63,439 nucleotides of DNA from SAR116 cluster bacterium. GTDB taxonomy: Bacteria; Pseudomonadota; Alphaproteobacteria; Puniceispirillales; Puniceispirillaceae. Positions 8,004 through 18,500 of the stretch are shown one piece after another (within the stretch, counting starts at the first letter, position 1; the number at the start of each line of letters is the position of its first letter). The stretch lies in NCBI GenBank assembly GCA_004212735.1, contig SHBD01000010.1, positions 1 through 63,439 on the forward strand, read 5' to 3'. The notes under the pieces were generated by a model that was not told the origin of the DNA, searched no databases, and was given only the letters and a program-made list of their open reading frames with translations. Both the position numbers and the translations under genes were made by a program.

Positions 8004-9593
8004 ATGCGTTTTCGCTTTGGCATGAGCCGATTGAGCACACGGATTATGGTCATCATGCTGGTGCCGCTTCTGCTTTTTTTTGTCGGTTTGTTCAGTGTCG
8101 ACCAGTATCGCACCACCTTGATCAGCTCCGAATTCACGGCTCTGGAACGGCAGGGTTTCACGCTAGCACGATCATTGGCATTGGCTGAGGCTGAGCGAGA
8201 TATTGGAGCCGTAAGGCGGCGCCTGTCGACCGAAACAATGAATCATCTCCTGCCGTTGGTGGGCTATGGCACCGAATTGCGAGCCCGTGTTTTCCAGCCG
8301 AGCGGCCGCTTGCTGGCTGATACCGCGCTTCGCGGTGGGCGTGGCGGGGTTGTCAACATGCAGCGTGACCGCGGCGAGGGTTGGCGGACAAGAGCACAAG
8401 GACGGCTGAATGCGCTTATCTCGCGTGCTGCCGCTATGCTCGGTGACGATTATGATTTGCCTCGATACCGAGAGCGTGCGCGGCAACATGCGGATAATTA
8501 TGTTGAGGTAGTGAGTGCGCTTGGTGGGGACCCTGCTCGCCAACTCCGCCGCGACCGTCGCGGCAATATGGTTCTGTCAGTTGCGGTTCCGATCCAGGAT
8601 TTGCGTCTGGTACGGGGTGCCTTGTTGGTCTCAGTTAGTGGCGGCAAGATAGAACAGGAAATTGCTGAGGTGAACATTGCTTTCATCCAATTGTTCGGGG
8701 TGGTGTTGCTGGTTACAATCGGTTTGAGCGTTTATCTCGCCCGCTCAATTACAACACCAATTACGCATCTTGCCAGTGAGGCAGAGATGTTGCGTCGGAG
8801 CCGTGATCTATCAGCCCGTATCCAGCGTCTGCCGAAACGCCGCGATGAGATTGGGCGCTTGTCGGAGTCTTTCATAGACCTTACCGATGAATTGCAGCAA
8901 CGCATGGCGGCGACTGCTGGCTTTGCCGCCGATGTTGCACATGAGCTGAAAAACCCTTTGTCGTCACTGCGCAGTGCGGCAGAGACCATCAGCCACATCA
9001 GTGATCCGGCGCAACAGCAAAAGCTGATGGACGTGATCCTCAAGGATGTCGTGCGTCTGGACAGGCTGATTTCGGATATTTCACAGGCAAGCCGCGTCGA
9101 TAACGAAATTGCCTCTCATAGCGGCCAACTTGTTGATTTGTGCAAGCTGGTGGATAGTTTCGTGCAGACCCGCCAAGCGACCACTGACAGCCATATTCTT
9201 GTCCATCATATGTCACACTCGCCAATCGACGTACTCATCCATGATAGCCGTATCGTCCAGGTGCTGGACAATTTGTTGGCAAATGCTGTTTCCTTTGCGC
9301 CGAAGGATTCAGAAATCACCATTGATCTCTCTGTCGACGAGAATGGGGACTATGCAATTCTTGACTTTAAGGATAAAGGTCCCGGGATTCCGACAGGCCG
9401 AATGGAGTCGATTTTTGACCGGTTTTATTCAGAGCGTCCCTCTGATGAGGCGTTTGGCCAGCATTCGGGGCTAGGCTTGTCAATCGCGCGCCAAATTGTT
9501 CGCGGACATGGTGGAGAATTAACCGCCAGCAATCGCGATGGTGCTTGTTTCACCATGTTACTGCCATTGGCGGTTAGGCGAGCAAGCGAGTGA
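8004..9593 (+). CDS. chvG: sensor histidine kinase ChvG
   Basis: Membrane kinase partner of ChvI. A transmembrane helix lies at residues 13-33, a periplasmic sensor region at 34-220, a second helix near 225-246, then a HAMP domain, a phospho-acceptor helix with H313 in VAHELKNPL, and an HATPase domain (DNLLANAVSF, DKGPGIP, GLGLSIARQIV). No Shine-Dalgarno sequence precedes the ATG at 8004. The frame stays open about 100 bases upstream and encodes a Trp/Arg-rich stretch (WSWWFRRWLPV) like the cytoplasmic lead of other ChvG proteins, but it has no ATG, GTG or TTG. The true start is therefore uncertain. Confidence 0.92.
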   Translation: MRFRFGMSRLSTRIMVIMLVPLLLFFVGLFSVDQYRTTLISSEFTALERQGFTLARSLALAEAERDIGAVRRRLSTETMNHLLPLVGYGTELRARVFQPSGRLLADTALRGGRGGVVNMQRDRGEGWRTRAQGRLNALISRAAAMLGDDYDLPRYRERARQHADNYVEVVSALGGDPARQLRRDRRGNMVLSVAVPIQDLRLVRGALLVSVSGGKIEQEIAEVNIAFIQLFGVVLLVTIGLSVYLARSITTPITHLASEAEMLRRSRDLSARIQRLPKRRDEIGRLSESFIDLTDELQQRMAATAGFAADVAHELKNPLSSLRSAAETISHISDPAQQQKLMDVILKDVVRLDRLISDISQASRVDNEIASHSGQLVDLCKLVDSFVQTRQATTDSHILVHHMSHSPIDVLIHDSRIVQVLDNLLANAVSFAPKDSEITIDLSVDENGDYAILDFKDKGPGIPTGRMESIFDRFYSERPSDEAFGQHSGLGLSIARQIVRGHGGELTASNRDGACFTMLLPLAVRRASE

Positions 9594-9649
9594 TGGCAGC
9601 ACGGCTCAATTTTGTCCTGCTAAATCGAATTTCGTGCTAGGGTTGTGAT

Positions 9650-10528
9650 ATGCAAACCATTCCTGAGTCGAAAAAATTGATCCTTGTTACCGGCACTTCG
9701 GGTGCAGGGCTGTCAACCGCCTTGAAGATTCTCGAAGATCTCGGCATCAAGGCCGTTGATAACATTCCGCTTGCATTGATCGACCAGCTTGTAGCGCTGG
9801 AGGTGGAGACCGCCGGGCGTCAACTTGCCGTGGGGCTGGATAACCGCACATCTGGCTTCAGTGCTGAGTCGGTCAGCCGTTTGGCAGCAAATCTCCGGGA
9901 CAGGCTTGGAGAGAGTTGCAGCATCGTCTTTATCAGTGCGTCCAAACATGATTTGCTACGACGCTTCAATACAACGCGTCGACAGCATCCTCTTGGTGAT
10001 GGTTTGTCGCTTGCTGACGCGGTTGCCGCTGATTTGGTGCGCATGGGCGAGATTGAGTCACTTGCCGATGTTCGGATCGACACCTCAGGTTCAAAGCCGG
10101 CTGATATGCGGCGACATTTACTCGATGGCTTTGGTGTCAATGACCAGAGCCTCACTCCCGTGAGTGTTATGAGTTTTTCATATCGCGACGGGCTGCCCAA
10201 AGGGGCGGATATCATTCTTGATATGCGGTTTGCCGATAATCCACACTGGATTGATGATCTTCGGGATAAAACCGGGCGTGACGCTGAGATTGATGCTTAT
10301 CTCAGGCAGGATGAAATTGCCCAATCCGTTCTTGCCGACCTGAAAAATATGTTGACCCCTATGCTCGGCAGAATGTCGGCTGAGGGTCGTCCACTGGTTA
10401 CGCTTGCCTTTGGGTGCACCGGAGGACGGCACAGGTCCGTCTGGGCCGCTGAGTTCATAGGCAAATGGCTGCGCGCTCAAGGTCACGACATTTCTGTGAA
10501 CCATCGAGCTCTTGATGACGGGGGATAG
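9650..10528 (+). CDS. rapZ: RapZ/YvcJ-family nucleotide-binding protein
   Basis: A 292-residue RapZ-family protein; in E. coli RapZ guides RNase E to the GlmZ sRNA and so controls amino-sugar synthesis. The C-terminal domain keeps the family block FGCTGGRHRSV near residue 260. The N-terminal P-loop reads GTSGAGLST (15-23), with Leu at position 21 in place of the Walker lysine. The LEDLGIKAVDNIP segment after it is typical. It lies between chvG and ahcY, where alphaproteobacteria usually also carry hprK and PTS genes; these are absent. Nucleotide binding may be weakened. Confidence 0.92.
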   Translation: MQTIPESKKLILVTGTSGAGLSTALKILEDLGIKAVDNIPLALIDQLVALEVETAGRQLAVGLDNRTSGFSAESVSRLAANLRDRLGESCSIVFISASKHDLLRRFNTTRRQHPLGDGLSLADAVAADLVRMGEIESLADVRIDTSGSKPADMRRHLLDGFGVNDQSLTPVSVMSFSYRDGLPKGADIILDMRFADNPHWIDDLRDKTGRDAEIDAYLRQDEIAQSVLADLKNMLTPMLGRMSAEGRPLVTLAFGCTGGRHRSVWAAEFIGKWLRAQGHDISVNHRALDDGG

Positions 10529-10608
10529 GTGCCGTCTTCCTCTTTGGGCTTTAAAAATCTCAACTTATCTGGTAAGTCAACAGCTTTACTCCACTAATGG
10601 AAAAAATC

Positions 10609-12003
10609 ATGTCTCAAGATTATATCGTATCGGATATCAGCCTCGCCGATTGGGGCCGGAAAGAACTTTCTATCGCCGAAACTGAAATGCCGGGTTTGAT
10701 GGCTTTGCGCGATGAATTTGGTGCGCAGAAACCTCTTAAGGGCGCACGCGTTGCCGGGTGTCTACATATGACTGTTCAGACAGCTGTATTGATAGAAACC
10801 CTCGTTGCCCTTGGCGCTGATGTGCGCTGGTCATCATGCAATATTTTCTCGACGCAGGATCAGGCCGCCGCCGCAATTGCCGCCTCGGGTGTTCCGGTCT
10901 TCGCCAAGAAGGGTGAGACGCTCGCTGAATATTGGGAGTATGTCGACCGGACTTTTGATTGGGCAGATGGCGGTTCGGCCAATATGATACTTGATGATGG
11001 CGGTGATGCCACCATGTATATTCTGCTCGGCGCCCGCGCAGAGGCGGGAGAGACCGTTCTTGCGCACCCAGCCAGTGAAGAAGAAGAATTCCTGAAGGCG
11101 CAGTTGGAAAAGCGCCTTGCCGAGAGTGACGGCTGGTTTACGCGTCAGCGCGATGCAATCAAGGGCGTTTCCGAGGAAACCACAACAGGGGTGCTGCGTC
11201 TTTATCAATTGGCGGAGGCAGGGGGGCTTCCGTTCCCCGCAATCAATGTCAATGACTCGGTTACCAAGTCGAAGTTTGATAATCTTTATGGCTGCCGGGA
11301 ATCACTTGTCGATGGAATCCGTCGTGCCACGGATGTGATGCTCGCTGGCAAGGTTGCCGTTGTTGCCGGTTATGGTGACGTCGGCAAGGGCTCTGCCGCC
11401 TCATTGCGACAGGGTGGTGCCCGTGTAATGGTGACTGAGGTTGATCCTATCTGTGCCCTTCAGGCTGCGATGGAAGGCTATGAAGTGGTCACTATGGAAC
11501 AGGCTGCGCCAAAGGCGGATATTTTCGTCACCGCTACCGGAAACCGTGATGTGATCACCATTGATCATATGCGAGACATGAAAGACCGCGCCATCGTGTG
11601 CAACATTGGTCACTTCGACAATGAAATTCAGGTTGCCGAACTGAACAACATGAAATGGTCTGAGGTCAAGCCACAGGTTGACGAGGTTGAGTTCCCAGAT
11701 GGCAAGAAGATGATCCTTCTCGCCAAGGGACGACTGGTCAATCTTGGCTGTGCGACTGGCCATCCGTCATTCGTCATGTCTGCCTCCTTCACCAATCAGG
11801 TGCTGGCCCAGATGGAACTCTGGAACGAGGGTGGCAAATACGAAAATCAGGTCTATACCCTGCCGCGGCATCTCGATGAAAAAGTTGCTGCCCTGCATCT
11901 TGCAAAAGTTGGAGCAGCGCTCAGCGAGCTTCGTCCGGATCAGGCCGACTATATCGGGGTGAGCCAGCAGGGACCATTTAAAAGCGAGCAATATCGCTAC
12001 TAG
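10609..12003 (+). CDS. ahcY: adenosylhomocysteinase
   Basis: Hydrolyses S-adenosylhomocysteine to adenosine and homocysteine, keeping the methylation cycle running. About 464 residues, the length usual for proteobacterial SAHH. Visible marks are [14 protein letters not shown] (the substrate/NAD region), the Rossmann motif [11 protein letters not shown] near residue 253, and the C-terminal KSEQYRY ending. An in-frame ATG also exists at 10597; I prefer 10609 (MSQDYIV), which matches where homologues begin. The gene tsaE follows after 6 bp. Confidence 0.96.
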   Translation: MSQDYIVSDISLADWGRKELSIAETEMPGLMALRDEFGAQKPLKGARVAGCLHMTVQTAVLIETLVALGADVRWSSCNIFSTQDQAAAAIAASGVPVFAKKGETLAEYWEYVDRTFDWADGGSANMILDDGGDATMYILLGARAEAGETVLAHPASEEEEFLKAQLEKRLAESDGWFTRQRDAIKGVSEETTTGVLRLYQLAEAGGLPFPAINVNDSVTKSKFDNLYGCRESLVDGIRRATDVMLAGKVAVVAGYGDVGKGSAASLRQGGARVMVTEVDPICALQAAMEGYEVVTMEQAAPKADIFVTATGNRDVITIDHMRDMKDRAIVCNIGHFDNEIQVAELNNMKWSEVKPQVDEVEFPDGKKMILLAKGRLVNLGCATGHPSFVMSASFTNQVLAQMELWNEGGKYENQVYTLPRHLDEKVAALHLAKVGAALSELRPDQADYIGVSQQGPFKSEQYRY

Positions 12004-12009
12004 GTTTCG

Positions 12010-12483
12010 ATGCAGATCGCGAAATTGACACTTGCAGACCTGGCCGCGACAAAGCGGCTGGGTCTTTTTTTGGCTGAGCAGTTGATGGCTGGCGATGTTC
12101 TTGCCTTGAAAGGAGAGCTTGGTGCCGGAAAATCGGAATTGGCACGTGCAATCATTCAGCAAATGTGCCCAAAAGAGACTGATATTCCCAGCCCAACTTT
12201 CACCTTGGTTCAAACCTATGAAAGTGATAGCAAGGTTCCACTTTGGCATTTCGATTTGTATCGCCTTGCAGAGCCTGATGATGTGTTTGAGCTCGGGATC
12301 GAGGAGGCATTTATCGAGGCTATCTGTCTGATTGAGTGGCCAGAGAGATTGGCGGGTTGTCTGCCCGATCGGACACTGACGATTGAGATTAACTATGATG
12401 CGAGTGCAAATAGCGGCCGGCGGGTGACACTGCGCGGCAACCCGGCTTGGCAAAATCGTCTGAGTGAGATGCTGCCTGATTAA
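12010..12483 (+). CDS. tsaE: tRNA t6A biosynthesis ATPase TsaE
   Basis: The small ATPase of the TsaBDE complex that makes N6-threonylcarbamoyladenosine on tRNAs reading ANN codons. Walker A GELGAGKS is at residues 35-42, followed by the family block SPTFTLVQTYE and HFDLYRL. At 157 residues it has the normal size. It directly follows ahcY. In many alphaproteobacteria the cell-wall recycling genes amgK and murU come next; here addB follows instead. Confidence 0.93.
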   Translation: MQIAKLTLADLAATKRLGLFLAEQLMAGDVLALKGELGAGKSELARAIIQQMCPKETDIPSPTFTLVQTYESDSKVPLWHFDLYRLAEPDDVFELGIEEAFIEAICLIEWPERLAGCLPDRTLTIEINYDASANSGRRVTLRGNPAWQNRLSEMLPD

Positions 12484-12575
12484 AGGGTGATGTTGCCAAC
12501 CAACGCTCTCAACGCTCCCAGCGTTCAATGGGATTGGCCTCGCCTTCGGATGGCTTTGCTTTTATAGTGTGAGTC

Positions 12576-15500
12576 ATGAACGCCGTTCCGCCCTCCAAAA
12601 AGCGAGCAGTTTATACGATCCCGGCAGGAGTTCCGTTTGCCACCACGCTTGTCCAAGGCATCACCATGCTGGTCGATGATGACCCGGCGGAGCTCGCGCG
12701 CGCACTGATTCTTGTTCCGTCGCGCCGTGCCGCAAGGTCACTGCGGCTGGCCTTTCTCGAGGTCCATGATGATAAGGCTATGCTCCTCCCGCGGATGCTG
12801 CCCATCGGTGATGTTGATGAGGATGATCCAACGTTGCTTGATATAGGCTTGGCTGAGCCCGAATTGCTGGCAGCTGAAACCGATGCGTTTCTGCCAGCTA
12901 TCAATCCGCTACGCCGTCAGATGTTGTTGGCGCGTCTTTTGGAGAATTTTCCTCTGGGGGGGCAGCTTCCGACATTTGGACAGGCCATGATGCTGGCGCA
13001 ATCGCTTGCCGATCTACTTGATCAGGTCGGTATGGTTGGTGCTGATCTGTCACAAATCCGCGATATTTTGCCTGAGCAATTTTCCCGGCATTGGCAAGAT
13101 ATTCTGAAACTCCTGGACATTCTGATTGACCGCTGGCCGGATATCCTTGCAGCTGAGGGCGTCATGGACCCAGTGGCGCGGCGGGAAATGCTTGCACGGG
13201 CGCGTTTGACTGCATGGCAACAATCACCACCCGAGGGGATTGTCATCATTGCCGGTTCCACCGGTACTTTTGCTACGACTCGGCAGTTGATTGCCTGTGT
13301 CGCTGCGTTGCCTCGCGGCTATGTCATCGTGCCCGGGTTGGACAGGGGCGCGACAGAGTACTGGTCTGAAATTGAGCGTGATACCGGGCATCCCCAGCAC
13401 CAATTGGCGCAGCTTTTGTCATATCTGGAAATGCTACCTGATCAGGTTCAGACATGGCCGATGCCAGTTGCCGCTGATCAGATCTCCGTGGCCCGGGGTG
13501 AAATCATGCGCGAGGTTTTTGCGCCCGCAGCACTGACCACAAAATGGCGGCAGTTGCCAGCAGACCGTCCCGATATCAGCGCAGATTGTCTGCATGGTTT
13601 GCGAGTGGTTGCCTGTAAGGATGTGAACAGCGAAGCAGATGTGATTGCACTCAGCCTGAGGGAAACGCTCGAGACTCCAAAAAAGACCGCGGCGCTTGTA
13701 ACGCCTGACAGGTCTCTTGCCGAGGCAGTTATTGTGGCTCTACGCCGCTGGAACATTCATGTTGATGACTCGGCTGGCACGCCACTCTCACAATGTGGTG
13801 CAGGAGTCTTTCTTCAGTTGCTGGCCAATGCGGTGGCTGCGGATTTTGTTCCTGTTTCTCTTCTCTCCCTGCTCAAACATCCGCTTGCTGCCGGTGGAAT
13901 GGAGCTTGCAGATTTTCGATTCCTTGTGCGCTCTGTGGAGCTCGCGGTCCTGCGCGGACATCGGCCAACACCCGGGCTCACCGGCCTGATCGACGGTCTT
14001 GAAGAAAGGCCGGACCTCGCTGCGTTCGTCCGTGATCATGTGCGCGCACCATTGCAGGATTTAGCGGTAATCTGGAAAAATGGCACACCGTCACTGGCTG
14101 GATTGGCATCTGCTCTTGCGACGGCTGGAGAGAGGCTGGCAGCTCGAACCCTGCTTGCGGATGGCACCTGTGATACCGATGATGGTGCGCTGCATCTGTG
14201 GCGTGATTTTGATGGTGAGGCGGCTGCAGAGGTCATGCGTGATCTGGCTGAACAGACAACGGACATTGGAATTGACCCGGCAGAATTCCCTCATATTCTT
14301 GATCAGATATTTGCCGGCAAGCCAGTCAGGCGCCGCTGGCCACTGCACCCTCGTCTTGCCGTGCTTGGCCCGGTGGAAGCTCGCATGCAAAGCGCGGACC
14401 GTCTAATTATAGGCGGTTTCAATGAGGGAAACTGGCCACCTAAACCAGAGTCCGACCCCTGGATGAATGCTGAAATGCGCCGGATGATTGACCTGCCCGC
14501 GCGTAATTGGCGGACTGGCCTGAGTGCACATGATGTATTCATGGCAATCTGCGCGCCGGAAGTCATTGTAACACGCTCCCTTCGTCAGGCTGGTACGGCA
14601 ACAATACCAAGCCGTTGGCTGCAACGCCTTGATGCTGTTTTGACATCATTTGGAATGAATTCCGCGCTTGATCGTGGACATGCGTCATTGTCGTGGCTTG
14701 CCCAGTTGACCCCGATGCCTGGGGTCAAGTCTGTCAGCAGGCCGGTTCCAGTGCCACCTTTGGCCACCCGACCTCGAAAATTTTCTGCTACCGAAGTGGA
14801 TAGCTGGATCGCCGATCCCTATGGCATTTACGCCAAGAGAATATTGAAATTGCGCCAGTTGGATGATCTTGATCGCGCGCCAGATGCCGCGCTTCGGGGC
14901 AATCTGTTTCATGACGCGCTCGCGATTTTCATCAACCGGTTTCCGTCTGGCCCACTGCCAGATAACGCGCTGGCTGAGTTGAATGCCATCGGCAAAGATG
15001 TTTTTGCATCGCAATGGCAAAACCCCGGAGTACAGTTTTTCTGGTGGCCACGCTTCATGGCGGTTGCCAAATGGTTTGTGTCACAGGAACAGGTGCGCCG
15101 CCAGAACATCACCCATAGTCACGCCGAAGTCAAAGGTGAGATAATAGTTGATGGACCGGCCGGCCCGGTAAAATTCACAGCCCGAGCTGACCGCCTTGAT
15201 CTTGATGAAAAAGGAATGTGGCACGTCATTGATTACAAGACCGGAAGTGCGCCATCGGGCACCAAGGTTGCAAAGGGCCGTCGAACCCAATTGCTGATCG
15301 AAGCATTAATTGCTGCAGAGGGGGGCTTTGAGTCGCTTGCCGCCGCCGAGATTGGTGCGATGCAATATTGGCAATTGTCTGGTGCCCGCGGCAAGATTGC
15401 AGTCCCCACGAATGTTATGCCGGATGACTGGCAGCCAACCCACACCCGCACCCACCTTAGCGATTTGGTCAAACTCTTTGACGATCCGGCCACCCCCTAT

Positions 15501-15596
15501 CCAAGTGAGCCTGACATCAAACAGCGCCCCGCCTTTTCGCCCTATCGTCATCTCGCCCGCGTTGCGGAGTGGCAAGCGGAGGATGGTGATGAATGA
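12576..15596 (+). CDS. addB: double-strand break repair protein AddB
   Basis: About 1006 residues. With AddA it forms the helicase-nuclease that processes DNA double-strand ends for RecA, the alphaproteobacterial counterpart of RecBCD. The N-terminal half is a degenerate helicase fold. The C-terminal PDDEXK nuclease is visible as ADRLDLD then HVIDYKTGS near residues 870-892. The stop codon overlaps the start of addA by 8 bp, indicating translational coupling. Confidence 0.93.
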   Translation: MNAVPPSKKRAVYTIPAGVPFATTLVQGITMLVDDDPAELARALILVPSRRAARSLRLAFLEVHDDKAMLLPRMLPIGDVDEDDPTLLDIGLAEPELLAAETDAFLPAINPLRRQMLLARLLENFPLGGQLPTFGQAMMLAQSLADLLDQVGMVGADLSQIRDILPEQFSRHWQDILKLLDILIDRWPDILAAEGVMDPVARREMLARARLTAWQQSPPEGIVIIAGSTGTFATTRQLIACVAALPRGYVIVPGLDRGATEYWSEIERDTGHPQHQLAQLLSYLEMLPDQVQTWPMPVAADQISVARGEIMREVFAPAALTTKWRQLPADRPDISADCLHGLRVVACKDVNSEADVIALSLRETLETPKKTAALVTPDRSLAEAVIVALRRWNIHVDDSAGTPLSQCGAGVFLQLLANAVAADFVPVSLLSLLKHPLAAGGMELADFRFLVRSVELAVLRGHRPTPGLTGLIDGLEERPDLAAFVRDHVRAPLQDLAVIWKNGTPSLAGLASALATAGERLAARTLLADGTCDTDDGALHLWRDFDGEAAAEVMRDLAEQTTDIGIDPAEFPHILDQIFAGKPVRRRWPLHPRLAVLGPVEARMQSADRLIIGGFNEGNWPPKPESDPWMNAEMRRMIDLPARNWRTGLSAHDVFMAICAPEVIVTRSLRQAGTATIPSRWLQRLDAVLTSFGMNSALDRGHASLSWLAQLTPMPGVKSVSRPVPVPPLATRPRKFSATEVDSWIADPYGIYAKRILKLRQLDDLDRAPDAALRGNLFHDALAIFINRFPSGPLPDNALAELNAIGKDVFASQWQNPGVQFFWWPRFMAVAKWFVSQEQVRRQNITHSHAEVKGEIIVDGPAGPVKFTARADRLDLDEKGMWHVIDYKTGSAPSGTKVAKGRRTQLLIEALIAAEGGFESLAAAEIGAMQYWQLSGARGKIAVPTNVMPDDWQPTHTRTHLSDLVKLFDDPATPYPSEPDIKQRPAFSPYRHLARVAEWQAEDGDE

Positions 15597-18500
15597 AATT
15601 GTAAAGAAAGCCAGTGACGCTCAGGCTCTTGCCTCTGATCCGACGGCATCAGCTTTCGTGTCGGCAAATGCTGGAACCGGCAAAACCAAATTATTGACTG
15701 ACAGAGTTTTGCGCCTGTTACTTGAGGGTGCGGTGGCCGATGGCATTCTGTGTGTGACATACACACGTGCTGCGGCGGCTGAAATGCGAAACCGCATCGC
15801 CAACAGACTTGCGCAATGGGCCATTATCCCAACCGTGGATCTTCGCAGCGATCTTGCCGGTATGGGTCTGCCCTCTCCCTCGCAGGAGGTGATCGCCAGA
15901 GCTCGTCGTCTCTTTGCCGAGATACTCGATAATGATCACGGGCCACGTGTCGAGACCGTGCATTCTTTCTGCCAATCCATTCTTGGCCGCTTCCCCATCG
16001 AGGCTGGGATAGCACCACGAACTGGTCTTGCCGATGATGCGGAACAGGACACCTTGCGAGCAGCGGCACGCGTCAATGTCATGCGGTCGAACGATAAGGG
16101 AACGACTCACGCCGTCATGTTGCTTGCTGAGCAGATTAATGAGGATCAGTTACAGACGGTGCTCACCAATTTTGTGCAGCGTGAGACAAGGCTTGAAGAG
16201 CCAGATTTGGAGGAGCGACTTACTGCACATTTTCGTGATGGTCTTGGTCTTGCTGATGCTGACCATGCCGACAGAATAACCCGCGAGGCCATTGCTAGAT
16301 TTGATGAGGAAGGGCTCATTGCCACTGCCACCGTGCTTCAGGCGTCAGGCGTATCCAGTCATCAGAAGCGGGCGGCAAAGATGCATAGCTGGCTCGCCAA
16401 CGATAGTGATGGCCGATGTGAAAGGATAGACCTGCTTGTCGAGGCGCTCTTTACTGATGGCAATCCGCGAAGCGTCCTCGCGAACCGTAAAATTCGAGAT
16501 GATTTTCCACGTTGTGAAGATGTGCAACGGGAAATTCAGGAGATGTTGCTGCCCTGTATGTTGTCCCGTGCTGAGCAGCGCTGCCGTGAGATCACTATGG
16601 CGCTCTATCATTTTGGCATGGCCTTTCAGCGTGAATATTCGGCCTTAAAAAGAGCGCGGGGGCTTTTGGATTATGATGATTTGATCACCATTACCAATAA
16701 TCTGATGGATCACAGCTCGGCGGCGCAATGGGTTGCATGGAAGTTGGATAATGGCATCAGGCATCTGCTCATTGACGAGGCGCAGGATACCAGCCCGTCA
16801 CAATGGAAACTGCTACGCCAGCTCAGTCTTCAATTTTTTGACGACCAGCCTGACGCCAATCCAGATGAGTTGGACCGCAGCTTGTTTGCGGTGGGCGATT
16901 TCAAACAATCCATTTATTCTTTCCAGGGAGCCGACCCACGGGTGATGAATGCCAGTCGCAGCGAATTTTCTAACCGGGCCGAGCAGCGAGAGCGAACTTT
17001 CCGGCAAGTGTCCCTATCTGTTTCCTTTCGCTCAAGTGTGCCGGTTCTACAGCTGGTAAATGCCGCAATCGATGGACTTGAAGGTATTGAGGATTTTACG
17101 CCGCATGAGGTTACTGACAGCCGCCGGGGGGGCTTTGTTGAATTGCTTCCTCATGTCGAGGTAGATGACGCCAGCCCGGCAACAGGACCCTTCGTCCCAT
17201 CTGAAATTGTTTCCGCAACGGGTGCCAGTGCAAAATCGGCAAACCAGATTGCCACAATGATCAAGGGTTGGATTGGTATCCGTAAGCTGGCTGATGGCAG
17301 GACAATGGCCGCACGCGACATCATGATTCTGTTGCGCAAACGTGGCAGCTATTTTGAGCAGCTTCTAGCAGCATTACGGCGGACGGGGGTTGCTGTTGCT
17401 GGGGCTGACAGAATGCGGCTCGAAAACCAGATAGAAATTCAGGACCTCCTTGCACTCGGCGATGTCATCACGCTACCAGACGATGACCTGCAACTGGCGT
17501 CGGTTTTGAAATCCCCTCTGTTCGGCATGGATGAGGATCAATTGTTTGGCCTGGCCCATGACCGTGGTGACAAATCACTCTACGCAGCGCTTATGCAGCA
17601 TGCCGGTGCAGATAGTCAGCTTGGTAAAATGGCTGATCATTGTGAGGAGCTTCGCAAAGCCGCTGATCAGATGTCTCTCTTTGCCTTTTTTAGCCATGTC
17701 ATTGACAAGGGGGGTAGGGCCGCCTTCAGGGAACGGCTTGGCGCGTCAGTTGATGAAGCGCTTGATCATTTTCTAGCCATGGCACAAAGTTTTGGCCATG
17801 CTGGCGGCGCATCGATGATTGAGTTTTTGATGTCTGTTCGGGCGACGGGTGGCGAGATAAAGCGTGATCTAGATAATGAGAAGATTGATGCAGTTCGTGT
17901 CATGACGATCCATGGTGCCAAAGGTTTGGAGTCACCAGTCGTTGTGTTGCCCGATATGTTACGGGCCACCCCGCCAAACGATCCTTTGTTTCGCGATGCC
18001 GAGACTGGTTTTGTTTATTGGTCTCCTGACACTGCCTTTCGCCCGAATTTTCTCAACGCAGCCCGTGAGGATGCCAAGCGTCATGGTGAGCAGGAGGGCA
18101 AGCGACTTCTCTATGTTGCGTTAACGCGCGCGCGCGAGGGTCTGGTGATTGCAGGCTGGTCAAAACCGCGGGCCCGCGCCCTGGAGGGGAGTGACTATGA
18201 AATTCTTCGCGCCTGTCTGAGAGGTATGGAAGGTGTGAATGAGGAGAGTGATGGAACGCTGGCTTTGCGACATCAGGGCAGCAGTGATGCAAAGGCAAAA
18301 GTGGAGACACTGCCGCCCGAGACAATCCGGCAGTTTGATGCGCCTCAATGGCTCTTTTCAGCAGCGCCATCTGAGCCGAAAATGCCCAGACCAGTGCGGC
18401 CATCCGAGCCCGCTTTTGATCAACTTGCACCCCGTCCTGCCGCTGCAACGCTGTCTTCTGGTGCGGCCTTGGCCAAGGGTCGGTTGGCGCACCGTCTTTT

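Noticed and set aside
10529-10608. SAM or SAH riboswitch in front of ahcY
   Set aside because: The 80-base gap shows no stem pattern matching the SAH or SAM-II/SAM-V motifs that I can recognise.
15310-15588. N-terminal extension of AddA inside addB
   Set aside because: The frame is open but shadows the addB nuclease domain; a good ribosome binding site and family alignment place the start at 15589.
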